Below are positions 1 through 6,307 of a stretch of DNA of 6,686 nucleotides, in pieces. Source of the stretch: Phycisphaera sp. (GTDB lineage Bacteria > Planctomycetota > Phycisphaerae > Phycisphaerales > Phycisphaeraceae); the NCBI GenBank assembly GCA_029287335.1, contig JARFRI010000331.1:1-6686 (forward strand), read 5' to 3'. A model generated the notes under the pieces. It saw only the letters and a list, made by a program, of their open reading frames with translations. It did no database searches and was not told the DNA's origin. The stretch's first letter is position 1; every line of letters starts with the position of its first letter. Made by a program: the position numbers and the translations under genes.

Positions 1-54
1 CATACGAGATCCGGACCACAGTCTCGTGGGCTCGGAGATGTGTATAAGAGACAG
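1..54 (+). other. Illumina Nextera adapter (non-biological)
   Basis: This is library adapter, not genome. In order it holds the last ten bases of the P7 flow-cell primer (1-10, CATACGAGAT), a ten-base i7 index (11-20), the Nextera read-2 primer part GTCTCGTGGGCTCGG (21-35) and the complete 19-base Tn5 mosaic end AGATGTGTATAAGAGACAG (36-54). Genuine sequence begins at 55. Plus-strand reading frames that begin in the mosaic end translate as MCIRDS or MYKRQ, peptides typical of adapter contamination, and are not genes. Confidence 0.98.
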
Positions 55-585
55 CTTCAGGTACGAGCCGGTGCCGCCCTCAGTACCCATCACCAGCGAT
101 TTGTGCCGCGTCTTGTGCCCGTGCATATTCGCTGCGACTTGGTCGATCGAGATGTTATTCGTCGTCTCGATCTCGGCCATATCCGCGCCAGTCAGGAACA
201 CGTCCCCGCTGCTGTGCCCGCCGAGTTTCCAGCCGCCCTTGTGGTCAAGACCACGCAGATACGTGATGCTGTCCTTGAAGGATTCAAAGGGCTTGGTCGA
301 TTTGTTGAACGATTTGATCTCGCCGGGGTCACCCTGCGGCCACCAGCTCCACTCGTGGTGGTCGTACTTGCCATCCGCGTTCTTGCGCGGAATGCCGCTA
401 GGTCCTTCGGGTTGGTAGACGCCGTAGGAGATGTAGGTCGCGAGCAGCCGCTTGGGCGTTTCGGTTGCCGCCCCTGCCGCCAGAGCCTTGGCAGGAGCCA
501 TCGCGTTGAGATAAGGCAGCGCCATGGCCACCCCCGCCCCCTTGAGCAGGTCACGTCGTTTGAGATGCCAGGATTTATTTGCCAT
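55..585 (-). CDS. DUF1552 family protein, Tat-exported, N-terminal 177 residues only
   Basis: This is the start of a DUF1552 (PF07586) protein; family members are usually well over 400 residues, so more than half is missing because the contig stops at the adapter. A twin-arginine-type signal is visible at residues 8-38: KRRDLLKGAG followed by a hydrophobic stretch and an alanine-rich cleavage region. The mature part carries family-like features, including LLATYISYGVY near residue 47, RGLDHKGGW near 111 and GGHSSGDVFLTG near 122-133. The ATG lies two bases after the stop of the upstream cytochrome gene, with only a weak purine-rich site before it, so translational coupling is likely. DUF1552 proteins are commonly encoded beside DUF1592-type cytochromes in Planctomycetota. 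Their biochemical function is unknown to me; export to the periplasm with its partner is inferred. Confidence 0.9.
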
Positions 586-587
586 AG

Positions 588-3122
588 TCAGTCTTCTTTC
601 TTCGGGGAGCTATCTTTAAATACGTCGCTCTGACAGATCGAGACGATGATGTCTCGCATTTTGAAATCGTTGCTCTGGGCCTGCTCAAAAAGCGCCTCCA
701 CTGCGAAACGATCGCGATACGTGAGGTTTCGGCCGATGCTGTAGGACAATAGGCGCCGGATCATGTTCTCAGCGATATCGTCGCCACGGTTCTTCAAGAG
801 ATAGGCCTTGAGTTCTTTCATCCCATCGACCTCGGGGCCGTGCGGCACGCGGGCCTTGGCGTCGACCTCGACCGTATAGATCGATTCGAGGTACGCGCGG
901 TATTCATCAAGCGTTTCGTTCTTCGAGTACTCCACTTTTCGGATGCGCGTCCCGTCCTTGGGGACCTTGGGCTGGTACTGCCCTATCGCGTTGTAGTCCT
1001 CGAACGGGATCCCCCACGGGTCCAAACGGAAGTGGCAATCGTTGCAGCTCTCGACCGTGCGGTGCTTGGCCAGCAAGTCCGCGATCGAGAGCGCGCCCTC
1101 GGTCGTATCCCCCGCCGTTTCTTCGAGTGCAGGCACCTCGGACGGCGGCGGCGCAACTTTGTCGCCCAAGATCGCTTCGCGCAAAAAGACCGCGCGGTAG
1201 ATCGGGTGCGGCGCGGTACCCGTTCCGTTGCCGATGAGGACCGTGCCATGCGTGAGGACGCCCCCGAGGTTGTCTTCGGGCTTGATCGGCACCGCACGCA
1301 TCTGCATGCCCTTCACGCCTTGAATCCCGTAGTGAACCGCCAGCCGTTCATTGAGATACGCAAAATCCGAGTCCACGACGTTCAACACGCTCGCATTGCG
1401 GCGGATCATCTCGGCGACAAAACCCACCGAGTCCTGCATCATGTAGTCGCGGACCGACGGCCAGTACGGCTGTTCGGTGCCGGCCGTCTCGCCACGCTCC
1501 ACCAGCCACGTGTACCGCGGATACAGTTCCTTATTGATCGGAACCGTCATCGACTTACGAATGCTCAGCCACTGCACGGTGAAGTCTTTGACAAAGTCAT
1601 GCGATTTCTCGTGCTTGAGCATCCGCAGCACCTGCTGCTCAATCACCGATGGGTCATCCAGCTTCCTCTTCGCCGCGAGTTCAAGGAGTTCCTGGTCAGG
1701 CATGCACGCCCACAGGAAGTACGACAGCCGCGACGCCATCGCGTAGTGCTGGTCCGTCGCCGGGTCCGACTCGGTGTGATACAGAAACTGCGGCGAGATC
1801 AGCACCATCGCCAGCGTCTCACGCACCGCTTCTTCAAGGGTCTGCGTGCTCGGCTTGATCAGGCGAAAGATCTTCGCGAACTTATCGACCTCCGGCTTGG
1901 TCGCGGGTCGCCGGTAAGCCCGCGTGATAAACCGCTCGATCACCTCGCGAACATAGCCCGCTTCATCGGACGCGCGCTTAGGGGAATCAAACAAAATGTC
2001 TGTGTGGTGCTTGGGCGGCCAGACATCAATCATCGGCGACTCAAACTCGATCCAGTTGATCACCACACGCGGGAACTGCAGCTGCGCCGAGTTGCCGTAG
2101 TAGTCGTTAAGCGTCCCGTCGTCGTAGATCACCCTCGGCCGAATCGCCATCTCATTGACTAGCGGGCCGTGCTTGCGCGAGGGCACCTTGGCGTAAGGAT
2201 GATTCTCAATCCGCCCGGTAAACTCGAAGACCTTCGGCTGGTCCGGGCTATTGGTGAGGTAGACGGTAGCGATCGTCTTAAAGGGTGTTTCCGTTCGCTC
2301 GGGGTTGGTACCCATATCGATCTTCAGCGGCGCGGCATCAACACCCTCGGGCAAAATCGCAGACGCCGACATCCGTAGACGAAACTCGCCGTTCTTAGGG
2401 AAGTCACGCAGACCAATACCGTTCGCGGCCGAGCCGCGTCGCCCGCCGTAGATACTCACCTCGTCAGCGCCAGCACCCTTGTCGATCCCGCCGTTCGTCC
2501 ACGCACGCCGAACTTTGAAAACCTCCGGCTTACCGGGATCGACGATCGCGGCCTTCATCGCCTTGCGAGCGACCTCTAGGTACCGGTCCAACTGTTCCGG
2601 GCCGATGCGCATCAGCTCGGCCGTGTTGTTGAAGTGGTAGTGGTGCTCGGGGTCTTCCGGCAGGTCGTCGATGACATCCAGCTCAAAACCAAGCAATTGC
2701 TTGAGCGTGTTCTCGTACTCGACGTTCGTCAGCCGACGCGTCTTCGCCTCCGGCGACTCCTTGCTGACCTTATCGACGTAGTCCCGCATGCCCGACTCGA
2801 TCCACTGGATCACCGCCTGCGTCTCGGCCGCCTTGGGCTGGGGCTCTTTGGCCGGCGGCATTTCGCCGAACTCGAGCATGTCGAGGATCGACTCCCATTT
2901 GTCCAGTTCCTGGCCAAGCGACAGATCGCCGTTAAGCGAGTGGACCGTCATCTTGCCCTTGTTCTTCTCAGGCCCGTGACAACGCACACAGTGCTGCTGG
3001 AAATAAGGCGCAACAACCGCCTGGTACCCCGCAAGACCCTTCGCCTCTGGCTCAGCCCAGGCATTGAACGCGCATGGCAATAGAAACAAAGTAGTAAAAA
3101 TGATGATGAAAAAACGCGACAT
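588..3122 (-). CDS. Exported DUF1592-type cytochrome c protein (DUF1587/1595/1592/1588/1585)
   Basis: An 844-residue planctomycete-type multidomain protein. A Sec signal peptide covers residues 1-23 (MSRFFIII...FNAWA). A cytochrome c-like domain follows, with heme motif CVRCH at 45-49 and a possible distal ligand in GEMPP (Met88). Then come DUF1587 (about 129-193, RRLTNVEYENTLKQLLG), a beta-rich region resembling a carbohydrate-binding module (about 200-375), DUF1595 (about 393-452, ITRAYRRPATKPEV), DUF1592 (about 458-600), DUF1588 (about 613-712, GGVLTHGTVLIGNGTGT) with a second CxxCH (CNDCH, 693-697), and DUF1585 (about 765-836). I chose the ATG at 3122 because the signal peptide starts there; the frame extends to a TTG at 3167 that would put fifteen polar residues before it. 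No convincing ribosome binding site precedes the ATG. It is the first gene of a unit with the DUF1552 gene. Heme binding is inferred; the role, possibly oxidative polymer breakdown, is not established. Confidence 0.93.
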   Translation of the reverse strand: MSRFFIIIFTTLFLLPCAFNAWAEPEAKGLAGYQAVVAPYFQQHCVRCHGPEKNKGKMTVHSLNGDLSLGQELDKWESILDMLEFGEMPPAKEPQPKAAETQAVIQWIESGMRDYVDKVSKESPEAKTRRLTNVEYENTLKQLLGFELDVIDDLPEDPEHHYHFNNTAELMRIGPEQLDRYLEVARKAMKAAIVDPGKPEVFKVRRAWTNGGIDKGAGADEVSIYGGRRGSAANGIGLRDFPKNGEFRLRMSASAILPEGVDAAPLKIDMGTNPERTETPFKTIATVYLTNSPDQPKVFEFTGRIENHPYAKVPSRKHGPLVNEMAIRPRVIYDDGTLNDYYGNSAQLQFPRVVINWIEFESPMIDVWPPKHHTDILFDSPKRASDEAGYVREVIERFITRAYRRPATKPEVDKFAKIFRLIKPSTQTLEEAVRETLAMVLISPQFLYHTESDPATDQHYAMASRLSYFLWACMPDQELLELAAKRKLDDPSVIEQQVLRMLKHEKSHDFVKDFTVQWLSIRKSMTVPINKELYPRYTWLVERGETAGTEQPYWPSVRDYMMQDSVGFVAEMIRRNASVLNVVDSDFAYLNERLAVHYGIQGVKGMQMRAVPIKPEDNLGGVLTHGTVLIGNGTGTAPHPIYRAVFLREAILGDKVAPPPSEVPALEETAGDTTEGALSIADLLAKHRTVESCNDCHFRLDPWGIPFEDYNAIGQYQPKVPKDGTRIRKVEYSKNETLDEYRAYLESIYTVEVDAKARVPHGPEVDGMKELKAYLLKNRGDDIAENMIRRLLSYSIGRNLTYRDRFAVEALFEQAQSNDFKMRDIIVSICQSDVFKDSSPKKED

Positions 3123-3183
3123 AAACTTACGTCGATGCGCCGCGGGAGTCGTCACGCCTGCGAACAAGGTAGTGAGTCGCTTA

Positions 3184-3229
3184 GCCGAGTCCTTCAGTCT
3201 CGGCCCTTACAGTCCTTCGTGAGAAGGAC
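3184..3229 (-). promoter_or_regulatory. Structured 5' leader of the cytochrome operon
   Basis: Two hairpins sit in tandem at the start of the predicted transcript. The first is a perfect 7-bp stem with a four-base loop (3212-3218 with 3223-3229). The second is a 6-bp stem, GCCGAG with CTCGGC (3184-3189 with 3199-3204), around a nine-base loop. Read as RNA from the minus strand, GAAGGACU occurs twice: in the 3' arm of hairpin 1 and starting in the loop of hairpin 2. The single UCCUUC in the 5' arm of hairpin 1 could pair with either copy, so two folds compete. No start codon follows either GAAGGA at a useful distance, so they are not obviously ribosome binding sites. A regulatory role is inferred only from the structure. 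Confidence 0.4.
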
Positions 3230-3235
3230 GTGGTA

Positions 3236-3256
3236 AGTAAAGCCGCGTTACGCGGC
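3236..3256 (-). terminator. Possible weak terminator of the pilin-like gene (overlaps the promoter spacer)
   Basis: The GC-only 6-bp stem GCCGCG/CGCGGC with a three-base loop (3242-3256) is followed on the minus strand by TTTACTT, a short and interrupted T tract. It stands 43 bases after the pilin-like stop codon, where a terminator would be expected. The same bases form the promoter spacer described above, so one function may be incidental or both may operate. Confidence 0.35.
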
Positions 3257-3264
3257 GTTGTCAA
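3236..3264 (-). promoter_or_regulatory. Candidate sigma-70 promoter of the cytochrome/DUF1552 operon
   Basis: On the minus strand a perfect -35 TTGACA (3259-3264) is followed after exactly 17 bases by TTTACT (3236-3241), which matches four of six bases of the -10 consensus. The predicted start is G at about 3229, the first base of the leader hairpin, giving a leader of about 107 bases. Almost the whole spacer is a palindrome, GCCGCG-TTA-CGCGGC (3242-3256), a position in which an operator would act directly on promoter geometry. The promoter lies 36 bases beyond the stop of the upstream pilin-like gene. Confidence 0.5.
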
Positions 3265-3299
3265 GTTTAAATCTGGGTGTGCGGTCCTATCGTTGCGAA

Positions 3300-4142
3300 T
3301 TAACGCTCGACCGGGACCGCATCCTTGGCCCACATACGCGTCCATTTCGTATTGTTGAATGGACCGCCTTTGATCTTGCCCTTGTAATTCACTTCTTCGA
3401 CGTGACCATCGGCCAACACGGAGTAGGAAACGCCTGAACACAGCGGGGCGTCCTGATCATAAATATTAGCTGGGCTTGCTGGCCCCAGTTCGGTTCCTGC
3501 CTTGTGGAAAGAGCCGAGCACGTCGTAGTCAAACGGCTGAAGACGCAGGTACCCATCATTCATGCCCGAAACATTAAACGAGTTCCAGCCCGCAATACCA
3601 AACGTGTTTTCTTCAACAAAGAGCGCAAAGTCGGCGGGTGCTTGAAGCGACTCGACCGATTCTTGCTCGGTCCAATTCTTCTTGATCCATTCGTTTTGAC
3701 CCGGACCCGCTTCAGCGTTCTGGGTGTAGCTGCGCACGAAATCTGGATATTTCCACGATGCTTTCCGTGGGAGTTTGTCCACCGCGACCGGGCACACATA
3801 TGCTTCCTGAACAGGGAAATACGAGTAAAGCGTTCCTTGAGTGATATTTTTGACAACAGTCGGGTCGAGCTGATCTCCTGACGGCACACTCGTTCCGTCA
3901 GGATATTTGCCTGACTTTCCCCAAACCCACTCACCATGATGCGTGTAGGTGTTGTCATGGTCGATTGCATAGGCGAGCTGCCCCTTACCCAGTTGGGACA
4001 GATTTGAGTTACAGACCGCGACCTGAGCCGACTCCCGAGCCTTGCCCAAGGCGGGCAGTAGCAAGGCAACCAAGAGCGCGATGATCGAAACCACCACAAG
4101 AACCTCGATTAGGGTAAAAGCGCGCCTCAGCTGACTAATCAT
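3300..4142 (-). CDS. Type IV pilin-like protein (prepilin N-terminal cleavage/methylation domain)
   Basis: A 280-residue protein with a class III signal: short basic leader MISQLRRA, predicted prepilin peptidase cleavage between Ala8 and Phe9, the FTLIE motif with the conserved Glu at position 5 of the mature form, and a hydrophobic helix to about residue 32 ending in [11 protein letters not shown]. Planctomycete-style features follow: CNSNLSQLG (44-52), YVCPV (115-119), LFVEEN (174-179) and [10 protein letters not shown] (242-251) close to the C-terminus. This resembles the large families of type II secretion-like pseudopilins (DUF1559-like, H-X9-DG type) in Planctomycetota, whose members are numerous and mostly uncharacterised. 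The -1 residue is Ala instead of the classical Gly, common in this phylum. The ATG is preceded by GAAGGA (4151-4156) at eight bases. It is transcribed alone; no secretion machinery genes lie nearby, so whether it joins a filament is unknown. Confidence 0.92.
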   Translation of the reverse strand: MISQLRRAFTLIEVLVVVSIIALLVALLLPALGKARESAQVAVCNSNLSQLGKGQLAYAIDHDNTYTHHGEWVWGKSGKYPDGTSVPSGDQLDPTVVKNITQGTLYSYFPVQEAYVCPVAVDKLPRKASWKYPDFVRSYTQNAEAGPGQNEWIKKNWTEQESVESLQAPADFALFVEENTFGIAGWNSFNVSGMNDGYLRLQPFDYDVLGSFHKAGTELGPASPANIYDQDAPLCSGVSYSVLADGHVEEVNYKGKIKGGPFNNTKWTRMWAKDAVPVER

Positions 4143-4192
4143 GATGTGTGTCCTTCAAGTCGATCTGCCATTAGAGCAAGCAGCAGTACTTG

Positions 4193-4220
4193 ATTGTAGC
4201 TCATTTAATCGGCAAATCAA
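4193..4220 (-). promoter_or_regulatory. Candidate promoter of the pilin-like gene
   Basis: On the minus strand TTGATT (4215-4220, four of six -35 bases) and TACAAT (4193-4198, five of six -10 bases) are separated by 16 bases. The start would fall near 4186, giving a leader of about 44 bases that contains the GAAGGA ribosome binding site. Confidence 0.5.
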
Positions 4221-4225
4221 TACCC

Positions 4226-4235
4226 GATCTAGATC
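4226..4235. repeat. 10-bp perfect palindrome GATCTAGATC, possible operator
   Basis: A perfect ten-base palindrome lies five bases upstream of the proposed -35 of the pilin-like gene, a usual place for an activator site. It could also be chance, and it contains two GATC tetramers that may be methylation targets. No second copy was noticed in the window. Confidence 0.25.
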
Positions 4236-4481
4236 ATCACAGCCGAAAAACGCCATTTATTGCGCAGTAAAGGCCGAATCTGGCCGCCATCAACACCATC
4301 GAGGCCAATCACCTTAGACCAGGCACAGCCAACGTCGCTCCGCCTGTTGGGCTTGAGAAAATGTAAAGAACAGCGCGCGCGGGTTCCGATAAGTTGAAAG
4401 CCAGCTTAATTCACCGACTAGGGTGTGGGTATTTCTTGGACATTTCTCGATTGAGCACAGCGTGTTTTCTGGGCGAACGCT

Positions 4482-4487
4482 AAGGAG
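4482..4487 (+). promoter_or_regulatory. Strong ribosome binding site
   Basis: AAGGAG six bases ahead of the ATG at 4494 fixes that start and supports that this short frame is translated. Confidence 0.8.
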
Positions 4488-4493
4488 CAAGGT

Positions 4494-4742
4494 ATGGCTG
4501 ATTCAAAGGCGAAGCAGGTTCGGAATTACGTGCAGACCTTGGAACGCGACGACCGCTACATCGTGATGCTCTACTACGCCGACGGCCTGACGCCCATGGA
4601 AATCAGCCGAGTCTTGGACCTGCCCAGCACCCGTGTCCGCGCTCGGCTCGAAGAGCTCCGTGCCAAGCTTGCTGGCCTGGCACAAGTCAGTGCCCGCGCA
4701 ACACCACCGCCCGCCGGGCCCACCGTCAACGCTTACGCCTAA
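4494..4742 (+). CDS. Small stand-alone sigma-70 region-4-like helix-turn-helix protein
   Basis: An 82-residue protein whose residues 14-60 match the pattern of sigma-70 region 4: LERDDRYIVMLYYADGLT resembles the 'LP..R.V..L.Y..GLT' helix, then PMEISRVLDLPSTRVRARLEELRAKL forms the helix-turn-helix (about 33-58) with a recognition helix starting at Ser45. There is no region 2, so it cannot work as a normal sigma factor alone. The last 20 residues (ARATPPPAGPTVNAYA) look disordered. A strong ribosome binding site and a strong terminator 60 bases after the stop argue that it is a real single-gene unit. It may bind DNA near -35 elements, bind RNA polymerase beta flap as a sigma-like or anti-sigma-like accessory, or be an independent LuxR/sigma-4 fold regulator. 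Target and role are unknown. Confidence 0.82.
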   Translation: MADSKAKQVRNYVQTLERDDRYIVMLYYADGLTPMEISRVLDLPSTRVRARLEELRAKLAGLAQVSARATPPPAGPTVNAYA

Positions 4743-4804
4743 CCACTCAACACATACCAGATCGCCCCCGCGTGCTGTGATCAATGACCACAGTCACGTA
4801 CACG

Positions 4805-4834
4805 AAAGGCTCGACCTCCCGGTCGAGCCTTTTC
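4805..4834. terminator. Strong bidirectional intrinsic terminator
   Basis: A perfect 12-bp stem (AAAGGCTCGACC with GGTCGAGCCTTT) around loop TCCC ends in TTTT on the plus strand. Read from the other strand, the loop is GGGA and the stem also ends in TTT. It lies between convergent genes, 62 bases after the sigma-like gene and about 28 bases after the hibernation-factor gene, so it probably ends both transcripts. Confidence 0.92.
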
Positions 4835-4861
4835 AATAAAGCATCAATAAACCAACGCCGA

Positions 4862-5206
4862 TTACGCCGCGTGACGCGCATTCACCGAGCGGTGATGCGC
4901 AATATCCCGACGGCGATTGATCCGGCGACGCACCGTACGCTTCACTCGCCGAGCCGCATCGTCGATCGCGTGATAAATATCCGGGTCAACATGCTGGACC
5001 AGCACATCGTTGGCCCCGGTGACCGTGACGCGGACGGTGCAGCAGCGTTCGGTGCCATGCTTGACGCCATGCAAGTCATCGAGCAGGACATCGACCCGCT
5101 CGATCCGCGACTGAAAATGACTCAATGCACTGGTGAGCCGCTCACGCGCGTGCTGATCGACGTGCTCACTGTTATCCAGGTGAAGGCAACGGATATCAAA
5201 CCTCAT
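4862..5206 (-). CDS. HPF/RaiA-family ribosome-associated hibernation protein (short form)
   Basis: A 114-residue protein with the S30AE/HPF (PF02482) layout: beta strand MRFDIRCLHLD, helix SEHVDQHARERLTSALSHF (13-31), strands RIERVDVLLDDLHG (34-47) and CCTVRVTVTGANDVLVQHVD (55-74), then helix DIYHAIDDAARRVKRTVRRR (76-95). The AID-like motif IYHAIDDAARRVKR is the strongest match. Such proteins bind the 30S decoding region in slow growth or stress and silence ribosomes. The length fits a short HPF or RaiA type, without the C-terminal dimerisation domain of long HPF. The final 23 residues are rich in Arg and His. I chose the ATG at 5206 because GAGG (5215-5218) stands eight bases before it; the frame extends to a TTG at 5233 lacking such a site. 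It has its own candidate promoter and shares the terminator at 4805. Confidence 0.85.
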   Translation of the reverse strand: MRFDIRCLHLDNSEHVDQHARERLTSALSHFQSRIERVDVLLDDLHGVKHGTERCCTVRVTVTGANDVLVQHVDPDIYHAIDDAARRVKRTVRRRINRRRDIAHHRSVNARHAA

Positions 5207-5260
5207 GACAAATACCTCAGTTGTAGGAATCAAATCACGCCCAGAGCGGGCTAAAGCAGA

Positions 5261-5288
5261 CGAGACACTTCATCATAGAATCGTCTCG
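5261..5288. repeat. Inverted repeat centred on the -10 of the HPF-like gene
   Basis: Arms CGAGAC (5261-5266) and GTCTCG (5283-5288) are perfect 6-base inverted repeats separated by 16 bases. Their centre, 5274.5, coincides with the centre of the proposed -10 hexamer. A dimeric repressor bound here would cover the promoter. As RNA the arms would not both be transcribed, so a DNA-level operator fits better than a hairpin. Confidence 0.35.
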
Positions 5289-5300
5289 CCCAACATCCAA
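5272..5300 (-). promoter_or_regulatory. Candidate promoter of the HPF-like gene
   Basis: TATGAT (5272-5277, five of six -10 bases on the minus strand) stands 17 bases from TTGGAT (5295-5300, three of six -35 bases). The predicted start near 5265 would give a leader of about 60 bases containing the GAGG ribosome binding site. The weak -35 is compatible with regulated, stress-linked expression but does not prove it. Confidence 0.45.
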
Positions 5301-5383
5301 GCATATTTTTCAAAGCCGATAATGATCCACCGAATACTGACACGGAGCCAGGCAAACACCCGGACCGCTAAAAAAACGCCTAC

Positions 5384-6307
5384 TCAATCCCCCAGCGCCT
5401 CCACCCCCGCCGCCGCATCCGCAGACAGGCCTCGGCTAGGCCAACGCCCCGGCAGCTCCCCGCCCTGCCGCTGCACCTGATCCGCCGCCTGCTTCACCGT
5501 CCGGAAATGCACCGAGCCGTTGGACATCCCAACAATCACCTGCGCCCGATTACTCTCCGGCAGCGACATCACCACCACGCTTGGCCGACCACTATCCGCA
5601 GCATCATTGCCCACTAACGCAAACACGCTGTTGCCCTCGATCCAACCCGCACGCTCCTGAGCCGTCATCCGCGGATAACGGGCCGGCAGGTCCGCTGGCT
5701 TACCCGACACCGTCAACCACTCAGGCGAAACCAGCCCCGCCTCCACCAAATCCAGCAACTGCCCGGGCTGATCGCCAAACCGCTGCTTGTACCGCCCCAC
5801 CGCATACGCGACATGCTGGACACGCACCAGCATCGGGTCGGCTCTGGACTGCAATTGATCGACTTGTCGTGCCGCTTCGAGCTCGCCACCGGGCCGAGCC
5901 GCTCGCGTCAGCACCCATCGCTCATCGCTGTGCGTCTGAATATTAAGCGTCTGGCCGTCCTCGGACAGATCGACCTTCCCCGTAATCCGCGGGACACCGG
6001 GGTCCTCGTTGTTGCTATCGATGCTGATGATGTCGTCCGCGAGGTTGTACCGCAGGTCAAACCGCACCGGCTCCTCGGGCCCTTGCGTGACTCGCTCATA
6101 CGTCGCCGCACCCTGAGCCTTGAACTCAAAGCGGACATCCAGGTCCCCCGCGATCGGCTGGCCCTCGCCCACCGCCTGCAGGTACCACACCCCCGCCATC
6201 GGCGAGTCATCCTTCTGAGCATCCGCCGCCTTGCGGGCCTGCTCCTCGCAAGCCAGCATCCACAGCACGCCCAGCACCAATATCGTCACCAGCTTCCATC
6301 GCCGCAT
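5384..6307 (-). CDS. Probable lipoprotein of unknown function, two-part architecture
   Basis: A 307-residue protein. Residues 1-20 form a short basic start, a hydrophobic stretch and MLAC, a loose lipobox with Cys20 as the likely lipidation site. Residues about 36-135 begin with AGVWYLQAV and end with ERWVLTRA, the pattern of lipocalin-like domains that start with a G-x-W and measure a short beta barrel. Residues about 157-275 differ: RVQHVAYAVGRYKQRFGDQPGQLLDLVEAGLVSPEWL resembles the 'residue count and fill' segment of planctomycete pilin-like proteins, and VVVMSLP...GMSNGSVHF resembles their late 'ADGHV' strand, here without the N-terminal pilin helix. No enzyme motif is visible. ATG at 6307 is preferred over the adjacent GTG at 6310 because GGAG (6315-6318) is seven bases away. 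Function is not known; envelope anchoring is inferred. Confidence 0.8.
   Translation of the reverse strand: MRRWKLVTILVLGVLWMLACEEQARKAADAQKDDSPMAGVWYLQAVGEGQPIAGDLDVRFEFKAQGAATYERVTQGPEEPVRFDLRYNLADDIISIDSNNEDPGVPRITGKVDLSEDGQTLNIQTHSDERWVLTRAARPGGELEAARQVDQLQSRADPMLVRVQHVAYAVGRYKQRFGDQPGQLLDLVEAGLVSPEWLTVSGKPADLPARYPRMTAQERAGWIEGNSVFALVGNDAADSGRPSVVVMSLPESNRAQVIVGMSNGSVHFRTVKQAADQVQRQGGELPGRWPSRGLSADAAAGVEALGD

Larger units (their letters stand above)
4143..4493. other. Divergent intergenic region
   Basis: This 351-base stretch separates the pilin-like gene from the sigma region-4-like gene. It holds the pilin leader and promoter near 4143-4220, the GATCTAGATC palindrome, and an alternating CG run near 4373-4381. 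I found no convincing coding frame in it. I also could not identify a good promoter for the rightward gene: the best -35-like hexamers on the plus strand (TTGAAA near 4394, TTGGAC near 4437) have no matching -10 at proper spacing, which would fit an alternative sigma factor or a non-consensus promoter. Confidence 0.6.

Noticed and set aside
36..54. Tn5 mosaic end as evidence of a natural transposon
   Set aside because: It is preceded by primer and index sequence in the exact library order and has no transposase or second end.
26..633. Plus-strand frames beginning in the first 60 bases
   Set aside because: They start inside the Tn5 mosaic end of the adapter and run antisense to the DUF1552 gene.
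840..2162. Long plus-strand open frame of 440 codons
   Set aside because: It lies wholly antisense to the well-supported cytochrome gene. Its translation is Arg/His/Val rich with no domain, which is typical of the opposite strand of a GC-rich gene.
3123..3167. Upstream TTG start for the cytochrome protein
   Set aside because: It would place fifteen polar residues before a complete signal peptide; the internal ATG at 3122 gives a normal one.
3560..4099. Alternative minus-strand frame of 179 codons inside the pilin-like gene
   Set aside because: It overlaps the pilin gene in another frame, is rich in Arg and Ser, and has no recognisable domain, whereas the pilin frame has a clear prepilin motif.
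4437..4460. Sigma-54 type promoter before the sigma-like gene
   Set aside because: TTGGAC and a later TTGAGC are present, but the GG and GC do not fall at the -24/-12 spacing.
5370..5376. Run of seven T on the minus strand after the lipoprotein gene, as terminator
   Set aside because: No inverted repeat precedes it; the nearby AGGCG copies are direct repeats, so no stem would form.
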